DNA of 64,000 nucleotides from Geodermatophilus sabuli. GTDB taxonomy: Bacteria > Actinomycetota > Actinomycetes > Mycobacteriales > Geodermatophilaceae. The translations under genes were made by a program, and so were the position numbers. Each line of letters begins with the position of its first letter. The first letter of the stretch is position 1. Positions 19,032 to 28,362 of this stretch are shown here, in pieces. The DNA is taken from the NCBI RefSeq assembly GCF_900215145.1, contig NZ_OBDO01000001.1, forward strand, positions 186,001-250,000. Reading direction: 5' to 3'. A model generated the notes under the pieces. The model made no database searches. It was not told where the DNA came from and worked only from the letters and a program-made list of their open reading frames with translations.

Positions 19032-19396
19032 CACTGGCCCCGGTGTGCGGTGGCGACGCTCAGCAGGACGACGGAGTCCTCGTCGGCGTGCAGGCTGTGC
19101 CGGCGGTTCGGGATGGGGCTGATCTGGTGCGGACCCACCTCGATGCTCTCCTCGCCGGCGATCAGCCGCGCGCGCCCACGCAGGACCATCAGGCTCGCCG
19201 GGCCGGGGCTCTCGTGATCGGCGAGGTCCGCTCCGTCCTCCAGCGCGATCAGGGTCTGGCGGAGTCCGTCGACCGGGTGCGGCAGGGTGCGCGCCGCCCG
19301 GCCCGAGTGCTCGCTGCGGGCCCGCGCCAGCAGCTCGTCGGCGAGTCCCTCCAGGTCGACGGGCGCCGGGGTCTCGTGCGTGGCGGCGGGGTCCAT
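19031..19396 (-). CDS. Cupin-domain protein
   Basis: 121 residues. A single small beta-barrel is suggested by SLMVLRGRARLIAGEESIEVGPHQISPIPNRRHSL, a cupin-2 pattern with GRARL-x(n)-G-PHQ and a late His. The classic G-x5-H-x-H metal motif is only partly kept (DHESPGPASLMV), so metal binding is unsure. It is the first gene of a two-gene operon with the quinone reductase and is divergent from narG. It may sense or stabilise a small ligand, possibly in oxidative or nitrosative stress. Confidence 0.7.
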   Translation of the reverse strand: MDPAATHETPAPVDLEGLADELLARARSEHSGRAARTLPHPVDGLRQTLIALEDGADLADHESPGPASLMVLRGRARLIAGEESIEVGPHQISPIPNRRHSLHADEDSVVLLSVATAHRGQ

Positions 19397-19531
19397 CGGT
19401 GTTCGGCCTCCGGTGGTCGGTGTCGCGGGCAGCCGCCGGGCGGGCCGACGACCGAGGCCCCATCGTGCCGCTGTGCCGTCCCGCTGGCGACCGCACCTGC
19501 ACCCGGGGGTTGCGGGGGGAGGCGGCTCCCG

Positions 19532-19545
19532 GTGATCTGTGTCAC
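19532..19545. promoter_or_regulatory. Crp/Fnr-family binding palindrome upstream of narG
   Basis: GTGATCTGTGTCAC matches the core GTGA-N6-TCAC used by Crp, GlxR and related regulators. It is 70 bp before the narG GTG and in the gap shared with the divergent cupin gene. Control by oxygen or cAMP status is inferred; no regulator gene lies nearby. Confidence 0.5.
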
Positions 19546-19614
19546 GCTCGGCCCAGGACCAGCAGCGATGGGCGCCCGCGTCGACGCGTCGCGGCCGCCC
19601 GGAGGGGCGGGGCT

Positions 19615-22600
19615 GTGACCGGCACGCGGCAGGACGACGCAGGGACGGCCGGCGGGGCCGCCGGGTTCGACAGCGCGGTGTCCGAGGCGCTCGTCCGGAC
19701 CTCCCGCTTCTTCCGCAAGGGTGAGGTCAGCGCCGACCTGCGCTCCCTGCACCAGATCGGCGGGCGTGACGCGGACAGCTTCTACCGGGACCGGTGGGCC
19801 CACGACAAGGTCGTCCGCTCCACCCACGGGGTCAACTGCACCGGGTCGTGCTCGTGGAAGGTCTACGTCAAGGACGGGATCATCACCTGGGAGTCGCAGC
19901 AGACCGACTACCCGTCCACGGGCCCGGACCGCCCGGAGTACGAGCCCCGCGGCTGCCCGCGCGGAGCCGCCTTCTCCTGGTACACGTACTCGCCGACCCG
20001 GGTGCGGTACCCCTACGTCCGCGGTTCGCTGCTGGAGATGTACCGCGAGGCCCGGCGGCGGCTCGGGGACCCGGTCCTCGCGTGGGCCGACGTCGTGTCC
20101 GACCCCGAGAAGGCCCGCCGGTACAAGTCGCAGCGCGGCAAGGGCGGGTTGGTCCGCGCGTCGTGGGACGAGGCGACCGAGATGATCGCCGCTGCCCACG
20201 TGCACACAATCAAGGAGTACGGGCCCGACCGCGTCGCCGGCTTCTCCCCGATCCCGGCGATGTCGATGGTGTCGCACGCGGCCGGGGCGCGGTTCATGTC
20301 GCTCATCGGCGCACCGATGCTGTCGTTCTACGACTGGTACGCCGACCTCCCCGTCGCCTCCCCGCAGGTGTTCGGCGACCAGACCGACGTGCCGGAGTCC
20401 GGCGACTGGTGGGACGCGTCGTACCTCGTCCTGTGGGGCTCCAACGTCCCGGTGACCCGCACGCCCGACGCGCACTGGATGACCGAGGCCCGCTACCGCG
20501 GCCAGAAGGTCGTCGTGATGAGCCCGGACTACTCCGACGCCACCAAGTTCGCCGACGACTGGCTGTCTCCGCACCCGGGCACCGACGGTGCGCTGGCGAT
20601 GGCCATGGGGCACGTCGTCCTCAGGGAGTTCTTCGTCGACCGGCAGGTGCCCCGGTTCACCGAGTACGTCAAGACCTACACCGACCTGCCGTTCCTGCTC
20701 ACGCTGACCCCGCGCGGCGACGGCTTCGTGCCGGGCAAGTTCCTCACCGCCGCGGACCTGGGGGACGTCGAGGAGGGCGCGGAGTTCAAGACCGTGCTGA
20801 TCGACGCAGCGACCGACCGGCCGCACGTGCCCAACGGTTCCCTCGGCTTCCGGTTCGGCGAGGCGGGCAAGGGGCGCTGGAACCTCCACCTGGGCGGGGT
20901 GGACCCGCTCCTGTCGCTCTACCGCGCCGGTGCCGAGAACGCCCCGGTGGACCTCGCCCGCTTCGACACCACCGGCGGTGAGGGCGCCGCGATGCGTCGC
21001 GGCGTGCCGGTGCGTCGGATCGGCAAGCACCTGGTGACGACGGTCTACGACCTGCTGCTCGCCCAGTTCGGCGTCGGCCGCACCGGGCTGCCGGGGGAGT
21101 GGCCGACCGGGCCGGACGACGCGTCACAGCCCTGCACCCCGGCCTGGCAGGAACAGTTCACCGGCGTGCCGGCTGCCGCCGCGGCGCGGATCGGGCGGGA
21201 GTTCGCGCAGAACGCCGAGGATTCCGGCGGCCGTTCGATGATCATCATGGGCGCCGGGACCAACCACTGGTACCACTCCGACACGATCTACCGCGCCTTC
21301 CTGACCCTGACGACGCTCACCGGGTGCCAGGGGGTCAACGGCGGCGGATGGGCGCACTACGTGGGCCAGGAGAAGTGCCGGCCGGTCACCGGCTGGATGA
21401 CGCTGGCCTCGGCGCTGGACTGGGCGCGCCCGCCGCGGCAGATGATCCAGACCGCCTACTGGTACCTGCACACCGACCAGTGGCGCTACGACCGCACGAC
21501 GCTGGACTCGTTCGCCTCCCCGCTGGGCGAGGGGCGGTTCGCCGGGATGACGCCGGCCGACGTGCTGGCGCAGTCGGCCCGCATGGGCTGGATGCCGTCC
21601 TACCCGACGTTCGACCGGAATCCCCTGGACCTCGCCGACGACGCGGCGGCGGCGGGCAAGGAGCCGGGGGAGTACGTCGTCGACGAACTCCGGGCGGGTC
21701 GGTTGCGGTTCGCCTGCGAGGACCCCGATGCCCCGGAGAACTGCCCCCGCGTGCTCACGGTGTGGCGGGCCAACCTGCTCGGCTCCTCGGCGAAGGGCAA
21801 CGAGTACTTCCTCGAGCACCTGCTCGGCACCGACTCGAACCTCCGCGCCACCGAGGCCGCCCCCGACGCCCGGCCCACTGACCTGGTCTGGAGGGACGAG
21901 GCCCCGCGCGGGAAGCTCGACCTGCTCCTGGCCCTGGACTTCCGGATGACCAGCACGACGGTCTTCTCCGACATCACGCTGCCCGCGGCGACCTGGTACG
22001 AGAAGCACGACCTCAACACCACCGACATGCACCCGTACGTGCACTCGTTCAACCCGGCCATCGCGCCGCCGTGGGAGACCCGTACGGACTTCGACGCCTT
22101 CGGCACGATCGCGACGGCGTTCAGCCGACTGGCAGCGGCGCATCTCGGCGTCCGCAAGGACCTCATGGCCCTGCCGCTGCTGCACGACACCCCGGACGAG
22201 ACGGCCAACCCGCGCGGCGTCGTGCGTGACTGGAAGGCCGGGGAGTGCGACCCGGTGCCCGGGAAGACGATGCCGAAGTTCGTCGTCCAGGAGCGTGACT
22301 ACGGCGCGGTCGCGCAGAAGTGGGCCGCCCTCGGGCCGCTGGTGGAGCAGCTCGGCCTGCAGGTCAAGGGCGTGCGGACGAAGCCGGACGAGGAGGTGGA
22401 ATACCTCCGGCACAAGAACGGTGTCGTCCGCGAGGGCGTCGCCGCGGGGCAGCCGGCCCTGGCCCGGGACGTGCACTGGTGCGAGACGATCCTCGCGATC
22501 TCCGGGACGACGAACGGGCGCCTGGCCACCCAGGGCTTCCACGACGCCGAGGAGCGCACCGGCACCCGGATGGCCGACCTCGCCGCCGAGCACGAGGGCA

Positions 22601-23328
22601 AGCTGATCACCTTCAGCGACACCCAGGCGCGACCCACGCCGGTGATCACCTCACCGGAGTGGTCGGGCAGCGAGCACGGTGGACGGCGGTACTCGCCGTT
22701 CACGATCAACGTCGAGCGGCTCAAGCCCTGGCACACGCTGACCGGGCGGATGCACTTCTTCCTCGACCACGACTGGATGACCGAGGCCGGGGAGAACCTG
22801 CCGGTGTTCCGTCCCCCGCTGGACATGACGGCGCTCTACGGCGAGCCGCAGGTCGGGGAGGTCACCGGGCTCGGCGTCGCCGTCCGCTACCTGACGCCGC
22901 ACAACAAGTGGTCGATCCACTCGGAGTACCAGGACAACCTGTTCATGCTCTCGCTGTCGCGCGGTGGCCCGACGATCTGGATGAGCAACGCGGACGCGGC
23001 CAAGGTCGGCGTCCGGGACAACGACTGGATCGAGGCGGTCAACCGCAACGGCGTCATCGTCGCGCGGGCGATCGTGTCCACCCGGATGCCCGAGGGCACC
23101 GTCTACATGTACCACGCGCAGGACCGGCTGATCGACGTCCCGAGGTCGGAGACGACCGGGAGGCGCGGCGGCATCCACAACTCCGGCACCCGGCTCTTCC
23201 TCAAGCCCACGCACCTGATCGGTGGCTACGCGCAGTTGTCGTTCGCCTTCAACTACCTGGGCCCCACCGGCAACCAACGCGACGAGGTGACTGTCATCCG
23301 CCGCCGCAGCCAGGAGGTGACCTACTGA
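19615..23328 (+). CDS. narG: Respiratory nitrate reductase alpha subunit
   Basis: 1237 residues from a GTG at 19615 after GGAGGGG. The N-terminal HGVNCTGSC with RGCPRG further on gives the His/Cys ligands of the FS0 [4Fe-4S] cluster. YDWYADLPVASPQVFGDQTD contains the Asp that binds molybdenum in NarG. GPDRPEYEPRG and GTNHWYH are also family blocks. With Mo-bisMGD it reduces nitrate to nitrite on the cytoplasmic face of the membrane, taking quinol electrons through NarI and NarH. There is no twin-arginine signal, as in other NarG enzymes. It is the first gene of narGHJI-narK. Confidence 0.97.
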   Translation: MTGTRQDDAGTAGGAAGFDSAVSEALVRTSRFFRKGEVSADLRSLHQIGGRDADSFYRDRWAHDKVVRSTHGVNCTGSCSWKVYVKDGIITWESQQTDYPSTGPDRPEYEPRGCPRGAAFSWYTYSPTRVRYPYVRGSLLEMYREARRRLGDPVLAWADVVSDPEKARRYKSQRGKGGLVRASWDEATEMIAAAHVHTIKEYGPDRVAGFSPIPAMSMVSHAAGARFMSLIGAPMLSFYDWYADLPVASPQVFGDQTDVPESGDWWDASYLVLWGSNVPVTRTPDAHWMTEARYRGQKVVVMSPDYSDATKFADDWLSPHPGTDGALAMAMGHVVLREFFVDRQVPRFTEYVKTYTDLPFLLTLTPRGDGFVPGKFLTAADLGDVEEGAEFKTVLIDAATDRPHVPNGSLGFRFGEAGKGRWNLHLGGVDPLLSLYRAGAENAPVDLARFDTTGGEGAAMRRGVPVRRIGKHLVTTVYDLLLAQFGVGRTGLPGEWPTGPDDASQPCTPAWQEQFTGVPAAAAARIGREFAQNAEDSGGRSMIIMGAGTNHWYHSDTIYRAFLTLTTLTGCQGVNGGGWAHYVGQEKCRPVTGWMTLASALDWARPPRQMIQTAYWYLHTDQWRYDRTTLDSFASPLGEGRFAGMTPADVLAQSARMGWMPSYPTFDRNPLDLADDAAAAGKEPGEYVVDELRAGRLRFACEDPDAPENCPRVLTVWRANLLGSSAKGNEYFLEHLLGTDSNLRATEAAPDARPTDLVWRDEAPRGKLDLLLALDFRMTSTTVFSDITLPAATWYEKHDLNTTDMHPYVHSFNPAIAPPWETRTDFDAFGTIATAFSRLAAAHLGVRKDLMALPLLHDTPDETANPRGVVRDWKAGECDPVPGKTMPKFVVQERDYGAVAQKWAALGPLVEQLGLQVKGVRTKPDEEVEYLRHKNGVVREGVAAGQPALARDVHWCETILAISGTTNGRLATQGFHDAEERTGTRMADLAAEHEGKLITFSDTQARPTPVITSPEWSGSEHGGRRYSPFTINVERLKPWHTLTGRMHFFLDHDWMTEAGENLPVFRPPLDMTALYGEPQVGEVTGLGVAVRYLTPHNKWSIHSEYQDNLFMLSLSRGGPTIWMSNADAAKVGVRDNDWIEAVNRNGVIVARAIVSTRMPEGTVYMYHAQDRLIDVPRSETTGRRGGIHNSGTRLFLKPTHLIGGYAQLSFAFNYLGPTGNQRDEVTVIRRRSQEVTY

Positions 23329-23392
23329 TGCCTGGGAGGGCGACCGGAGGGGGAGAGATGGCCATGTCTGCCCTCGGGAGAGGAACCGACTG

Positions 23393-25120
23393 ATGCGCGT
23401 CATGGCCCAGATGGGCATGGTCATGAACCTCGACAAGTGCATCGGGTGCCACACGTGCTCGGTCACCTGCAAGCAGGCGTGGACCAACCGCACCGGAGTC
23501 GAGTACGTGTGGTTCAACAACGTCGAGACCCGACCGGGACAGGGCTACCCGCGCACCTACGAGGACCAGGAGAAGTGGAAGGGCGGATGGGAGGTCGGCC
23601 GCAACGGCAAGCTCAGACTGCGCACCGGCAGCCGGCTCAAGCGACTGCTGACGATCTTCTCCAACCCGATCCAGCCGTCGATCGACGACTACTACGAGCC
23701 CTGGACCTACGACTACGAGACGCTGACCAACGCGCCGCTCCAGGAGCACACCCCGGTCGCCCGGCCGCGCTCGCTGCTGAGCAACGAGCCGATGAAGGTG
23801 GAGTGGAGCGCCAACTGGGACGACGACCTCGGTGGGGCCCCGGAACTCACCCAGGCCGACCCGGTCCTGCAGAAGATCTCCGCGCAGGTCAAGCAGCAGT
23901 TCGAACAGACCTACATGTTCTACCTGCCGCGGATCTGCGAGCACTGCATCAACCCGTCGTGCGCGGCGTCCTGCCCGTCGGGCGCGATCTACAAGCGGGA
24001 GGAGGACGGCATCGTCCTGGTGGACCAGGACCGCTGCCGCGGCTGGCGGATGTGCGTCACGGGCTGCCCGTACAAGAAGGTGTACTTCAACCACCGGACC
24101 GGCAAGGCCGAGAAGTGCACGTTCTGCTTTCCCAGGGTGGAGGTCGGCATCCCGACGGTCTGCTCGGAGACCTGCGTCGGCCGGCTGCGCTACATCGGCG
24201 TCGTGCTCTACGACGCCGATCGCGTCCTCGAGGCCGCCTCCACACCGGATGAGCAGGACCTCTACCAGGCCCAGCGGTCGGTCCTCCTGGACCCGGACGA
24301 TCCGCAGGTCGTCCGGGCCGCGGAGCAGGCCGGGATCCCGCGCGACTGGATCGACGCCGCGCAGCGCTCGCCGATCCACGCACTGATCAACCGCTACGAG
24401 GTCGCACTCCCGCTGCACCCGGAGTACCGGACCATGCCGATGGTCTGGTACATCCCGCCGCTGTCCCCGGTGGTGGACGCGCTCACCGGGACCGGACACG
24501 ACGGCGAGGACGCCGGCAACATCTTCGGGGCGATCGAGTCGCTGCGGATCCCCGTGGAGTACCTCGCAGAGCTGTTCACCGCCGGGGACACCGGCCGCGT
24601 CACCGGCGTGCTCCGCAAGCTCGGGGCCATGCGGTCCTACATGCGCGACCTGAACCTCGGCCGGCCGGCCGACGAGTCGATCGCCGCGGCGGTCGGCATG
24701 ACCGGACGCGACATCCAGGACATGCACCGGCTGCTCGCCGTCGCCAAGTACGACGAGCGCTACGTCATCCCCACCGCGCACGCCGAGCAGGGCCCCGAGC
24801 GGGAGGAGTACGACAGCGGCTGCTCCCTGGACTACGACGGTGGCCCAGGCATGGGCGGCTGGGGGCCGTTCGGCGAGACCTCGGGCGGATCGACGCCGAT
24901 CGCGGTGGAGAACTTCCACATGCTCGCGGCCCGCCAGACCACCGACACGCTGGCGGCGCCAGGGGACAGGGAGCAGCGGGTCAACCTGCTGAACTGGGAC
25001 GGCAAGGGCTCCCCGGTGGGCCTCTTCCCGCCGCAGCCCCACGAGCGACCGGGCCCGCACGGGGAGGACGGCGGTGGCGTCGGGCCGGACTCGCCCGCGG
25101 TCACGGACCCGAAGCCGTGA
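23393..25120 (+). CDS. narH: Respiratory nitrate reductase beta subunit
   Basis: 575 residues; starts 64 bp after narG. Four cysteine groups bind Fe-S clusters: CIGCHTCSVTC, CEHCINPSCAASCPSG, CRGWRMCVTGCP and CTFCFPRVEVG with CSETC. In the third group Trp replaces a Cys (CRGWRMC), as in E. coli NarH, giving the [3Fe-4S] cluster. It passes electrons from the NarI hemes to NarG. The last about 90 residues are Gly/Pro-rich. The stop overlaps the narJ start. The 64-bp gap from narG is the largest in the operon and may hold an independent ribosome site. Confidence 0.97.
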   Translation: MRVMAQMGMVMNLDKCIGCHTCSVTCKQAWTNRTGVEYVWFNNVETRPGQGYPRTYEDQEKWKGGWEVGRNGKLRLRTGSRLKRLLTIFSNPIQPSIDDYYEPWTYDYETLTNAPLQEHTPVARPRSLLSNEPMKVEWSANWDDDLGGAPELTQADPVLQKISAQVKQQFEQTYMFYLPRICEHCINPSCAASCPSGAIYKREEDGIVLVDQDRCRGWRMCVTGCPYKKVYFNHRTGKAEKCTFCFPRVEVGIPTVCSETCVGRLRYIGVVLYDADRVLEAASTPDEQDLYQAQRSVLLDPDDPQVVRAAEQAGIPRDWIDAAQRSPIHALINRYEVALPLHPEYRTMPMVWYIPPLSPVVDALTGTGHDGEDAGNIFGAIESLRIPVEYLAELFTAGDTGRVTGVLRKLGAMRSYMRDLNLGRPADESIAAAVGMTGRDIQDMHRLLAVAKYDERYVIPTAHAEQGPEREEYDSGCSLDYDGGPGMGGWGPFGETSGGSTPIAVENFHMLAARQTTDTLAAPGDREQRVNLLNWDGKGSPVGLFPPQPHERPGPHGEDGGGVGPDSPAVTDPKP

Positions 25121-25812
25121 GCCCGCGACCCGCGCGACGATCGCCGACGACCCCGGCGCAGCTGGCCACGGCCCGGCAGGTGGCGTCGCTGCTGCTGGGC
25201 TACCCCGACGAGGAACTCCTCACGCGGCTCCCGCTGCTGCGGGCCGTCACCGCGCCCCTACCCGCGGAGCTGGCGGGCCCGCTGGGACGGTTCCTCGACC
25301 ACCTGGAGACGACGCGGCTCGAGCGGCTGCAGACCGACTACGTCGAGACCTTCGACCTGCAGCGCCGGTGCAGCCTCTACCTCACCTACTACGCCTACGG
25401 GGACACCCGGAGGCGCGGGATGGCGCTGCTGCAGTTCACGCACCTCTACGGCCGGGCGGGCCTGCACCTGGCCGACGGCGAGCTCCCCGACCACCTGGCG
25501 GTCGTGCTGGAGTTCACCGCGCTCGGGGACACCGCCCGCGGCGAGCGCCTGCTGCACGAGCACCGGGCCGGCCTGGAGCTCATCCGGCTGGCGCTCGAGG
25601 AGCGCCGCTCGCCGTGGGCCGCGGTGCTCGCAGCGGTCTCGGCCACCCTGCCGCCGGTCGCCGCGGCCGACCGCGAGGAGGTGGCCCGCCTCGCCCTGCA
25701 GGGACCGCCGACCGAGGAGGTCGGCCTCGACCCGTACGGGGCGGCACCGTTCGCCCCGCCGGAGTACATGCCGCAGCCCGTCTCCGGAGCACCGGCTGGA
25801 GCCCCTCGATGA
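25117..25812 (+). CDS. narJ: Nitrate reductase molybdenum cofactor assembly chaperone
   Basis: 231 residues from a GTG overlapping the narH stop (GTGA). It is an all-helical TorD/DmsD-type fold with YVETFDLQRRCSLYLTYYAYGDTRRRGMALL, the best conserved block of NarJ. NarJ holds apo-NarGH and helps insert Mo-bisMGD; it is not part of the final enzyme. The Pro/Ala-rich last 30 residues are variable. It overlaps narI by 4 bp (ATGA). Confidence 0.95.
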   Translation: MSPRPARRSPTTPAQLATARQVASLLLGYPDEELLTRLPLLRAVTAPLPAELAGPLGRFLDHLETTRLERLQTDYVETFDLQRRCSLYLTYYAYGDTRRRGMALLQFTHLYGRAGLHLADGELPDHLAVVLEFTALGDTARGERLLHEHRAGLELIRLALEERRSPWAAVLAAVSATLPPVAAADREEVARLALQGPPTEEVGLDPYGAAPFAPPEYMPQPVSGAPAGAPR

Positions 25813-26549
25813 ACGCCCTCGACGTCGTCCTCTGGGTCATCCTCCCGTACATCAGCCTGGCCGTCTTCGTGGTGGGCCACTACTGGCGGTACCGCTACGA
25901 CAAGTTCGGCTGGACCACCCGGTCGACCCAGTTGTACGAGCGGCGGCTGCTGCGCTGGGGCAGCCCGTTGTTCCACTTCGGCATCCTGTTCGTGCTGCTC
26001 GGGCACGTCATGGGCCTCGGCATCCCGAAGTCCTGGACCGACGCGGTCGGCCTCTCCGAGCAGACCTACCACGCCCTGGCCATCGGGGTCGGCGCCATCG
26101 CGGGGATCGGGACGCTGGCCGGGCTGGCCATCCTGATCTACCGGCGGCGGACCGTCGGCCCGGTCTTCTCGGCGACCACCAAGAACGACAAGCTGATGTA
26201 CGTCGTCCTGACTGCCACGATCCTGTTCGGGATGAGCAACACGGTCCTCGGCGTACTGGGGCACGAGGGCGTCGACTACCGCGACACGGTGTCCCCGTGG
26301 TTCCGGAGCATCTTCTACTTCTCCCCGGATCCCGAGCTGATGCGGGAGGCGGGTCTGGGCTTCCAGCTGCACGCCCTCTCCGCTCTGGTGCTCTTCGCGA
26401 TCTGGCCGTTCACCCGGCTCGTGCACGTCTTCAGTGCACCGCTGGGCTACTTCACCCGCCCCTACATCGTCTACCGCAGTCGCGACACGGAGCTGGGCAA
26501 CCGGGCCGCACCTCGTGGCTGGGACCGGGTGGGCGGAGGCCGGCGGTGA
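25809..26549 (+). CDS. narI: Respiratory nitrate reductase gamma subunit (cytochrome b)
   Basis: 246 residues with five membrane segments: the first from about 5 to 25, others around FHFGILFVLLGHVMG, YHALAIGVGAIAGIGTLAG, LMYVVLTATILFGM and FQLHALSALVLFAIWPFTRLVH. His residues at HFG, LLGHVMG, QLHAL and RLVHVF match the heme b ligands of NarI. It oxidises menaquinol at the outer face and anchors NarGH. It overlaps narJ (ATGA) and narK (GTGA). Confidence 0.96.
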   Translation: MNALDVVLWVILPYISLAVFVVGHYWRYRYDKFGWTTRSTQLYERRLLRWGSPLFHFGILFVLLGHVMGLGIPKSWTDAVGLSEQTYHALAIGVGAIAGIGTLAGLAILIYRRRTVGPVFSATTKNDKLMYVVLTATILFGMSNTVLGVLGHEGVDYRDTVSPWFRSIFYFSPDPELMREAGLGFQLHALSALVLFAIWPFTRLVHVFSAPLGYFTRPYIVYRSRDTELGNRAAPRGWDRVGGGRR

Positions 26550-27778
26550 GCTCGCCGCGCGTCCCCGTCGGCACCGCGCCCGCCCCGGTCGCCGTGTCGC
26601 GGCGGGCCTGGGTGGTGCTCGCCGTCGCGACGGTCGGGTTCACGGTCAACTTCTGGGCGTGGGCGCTGATCAGCCCGCTCGGGGCGTTCTTCAGCGACGA
26701 GCTGGGCCTCAGCGCACTGCAGACCTCCCTGCTCGTCGCGGTGCCCGTGGTGGTGGGCTCGCTCGGGCGAATCCCGGTGGGGGCGCTCACCGACCGGTTC
26801 GGCGCCCGGCTCATGTTCCCACTGGTCAGCGCGCTGACAATCGTCCCGGTGCTCTTCGTGGGCTTCCTGGCAGCCGACTCCTACGCGCTGCTGCTCATCG
26901 GGGGCTTCGTCCTGGGCCTGGGCGGCACCACGTTCGCCATCGGCGTCCCGCTGGTCAACTCCTGGTTCCCCCCCGCGAAGCGCGGCATGGCACTCGGGGT
27001 GTTCGGGGCGGGCATGGGCGGCACGGCGATCTCGGCGTTCACCACCGTGGCTCTCAAGGACGCCTACGGGCTGGGTTTCCCGTTCGCACTGGTCGCCGTC
27101 CTGCTCGCGGCGTACGCGGTGGTCTCCTACCTGCTGTTGCGGGACGCTCCCGGCCGGACGCCCCCCACCGGCAGCTTCGTGCGCCGTGCATGGGACACCG
27201 CCAGACTCCCCGTCACGCTGCAGCTGTCGTTCCTCTACGCGGTCGGCTTCGGCGGGTTCGTGGCCTTCAGCGTGTACCTGCCGACCTACCTGCGGACGGC
27301 CTTCGAGCTGAGCCCGGGCGACGCCGCGCTGCGCACCGCCGGTTTCGTCGTCCTGGCCGTGGTGATGCGACCGGTCGGCGGGATGCTGTCCGACCGGCTC
27401 GGCCCGGTCCCGGTCCTGGTGGCGTGTTTCGCCGTCGTCGCCGTGTTCGCGGCGATCTCGGCGCTGGAGCGGCCCCTGGAGTGGGTCGGCACCGTCGCCT
27501 TCCTGGCGATGGCGGCCGCACTGGGGGCCTCCTCCGGTGCGGTGTTCGCACTGGTGGCGATCGCCGCGCCCGCCGGGATGGTCGGTTCCGTGACCGGCAT
27601 CGTGGGAGCCGCTGGCGGGCTCGGTGGCTTCGCGCCGCCCCTCGTGATGGGCTTCATCTACGGCTGGCAGGGGAATTACCGGCCCGGGCTGTGGCTTCTA
27701 GCAGTGACAGCACTGATCGCGGCCGTCTACACCGCCCGTGCCATGAGGTCGGTGGGCCAGGGCCGCCCCCTGAGCTGA
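26546..27778 (+). CDS. narK: Nitrate/nitrite transporter (MFS)
   Basis: 410 residues from a GTG that overlaps the narI stop. Twelve membrane segments are predicted. The nitrate signature GIVGAAGGLGGFAPPLVMG in the C-terminal half and GRIPVGALTDRFGAR in the first loop identify a NarK/NasA-type porter. It would import nitrate for NarG and/or export nitrite. Being co-transcribed with the reductase, it should appear only when nitrate respiration is on. A Gly-x-x-Gly-N in the first nitrate signature region reads GFVLGLGGTTFAIGVPL, a variant seen in actinobacterial forms. Confidence 0.94.
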   Translation: MSSPRVPVGTAPAPVAVSRRAWVVLAVATVGFTVNFWAWALISPLGAFFSDELGLSALQTSLLVAVPVVVGSLGRIPVGALTDRFGARLMFPLVSALTIVPVLFVGFLAADSYALLLIGGFVLGLGGTTFAIGVPLVNSWFPPAKRGMALGVFGAGMGGTAISAFTTVALKDAYGLGFPFALVAVLLAAYAVVSYLLLRDAPGRTPPTGSFVRRAWDTARLPVTLQLSFLYAVGFGGFVAFSVYLPTYLRTAFELSPGDAALRTAGFVVLAVVMRPVGGMLSDRLGPVPVLVACFAVVAVFAAISALERPLEWVGTVAFLAMAAALGASSGAVFALVAIAAPAGMVGSVTGIVGAAGGLGGFAPPLVMGFIYGWQGNYRPGLWLLAVTALIAAVYTARAMRSVGQGRPLS

Positions 27779-27792
27779 GGACGTCTTCCCCG

Positions 27793-28275
27793 ATGTGCGA
27801 CCACTGCGGCTGCCGCGATCTGACCCCCGTCGCCCGGCTGATGGACGAGCACGACCGGCTGCGTGAGCTGAGCAACCACATCCGCCGGCACCTCGACGTC
27901 CGCGACGACGAGGCCGCCCGGGCCCACTTCCGGGAGTTGCTCGTCGTGCTCGGGCCGCACGTGGCGAAGGAGGAGGGTGTCCTCTTCCCCATGCTGCGGC
28001 GCGCCGAGGAGCTCGCCGGGCACGTCGGTGTCCTCGAGGGTGAGCACGCCGCCCTCTTCGACGACGTCGACGACCTCGACGACCTCGACTACGCGATCGC
28101 CCAGGCGTGGCGGGACGGGGTGCTGCGCGTCCTGCACGACCTGGACGAGCACATGTACAAGGAGGACTTCGGGCTGTTCCCCGCGGCGCTGGCCACGCTC
28201 GACGGCAGCGAGTGGGACGAGATGGACAGCTGGGAGCAGCAGCACACGGTGGAGGCACCGCTCAGCGTCAGGTGA
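27793..28275 (+). CDS. Hemerythrin-like (HHE domain) protein
   Basis: 160 residues; the ATG lies 14 bp after narK. It opens with MCDHCGC, a Cys-rich start, then an HHE four-helix domain with likely iron ligands in LMDEHDRLRELSNHIRRH, HVAKEEGVLFP, LEGEHAALF and LDEHMYKEDFGLFP. Such proteins bind O2 or NO at a diiron site or repair Fe-S clusters. As the last gene of the nar operon, it may protect the reductase clusters from NO made from nitrite. That role is an inference from position. Confidence 0.88.
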   Translation: MCDHCGCRDLTPVARLMDEHDRLRELSNHIRRHLDVRDDEAARAHFRELLVVLGPHVAKEEGVLFPMLRRAEELAGHVGVLEGEHAALFDDVDDLDDLDYAIAQAWRDGVLRVLHDLDEHMYKEDFGLFPAALATLDGSEWDEMDSWEQQHTVEAPLSVR

Positions 28276-28362
28276 CGGTCTCCGGACGATGGCTGTACCC
28301 CGTGCGGGTGAGGGGGGCCGGGCATCGCTCCAGCCGGGCACCGTCGCGCCGATCACAGGGAG

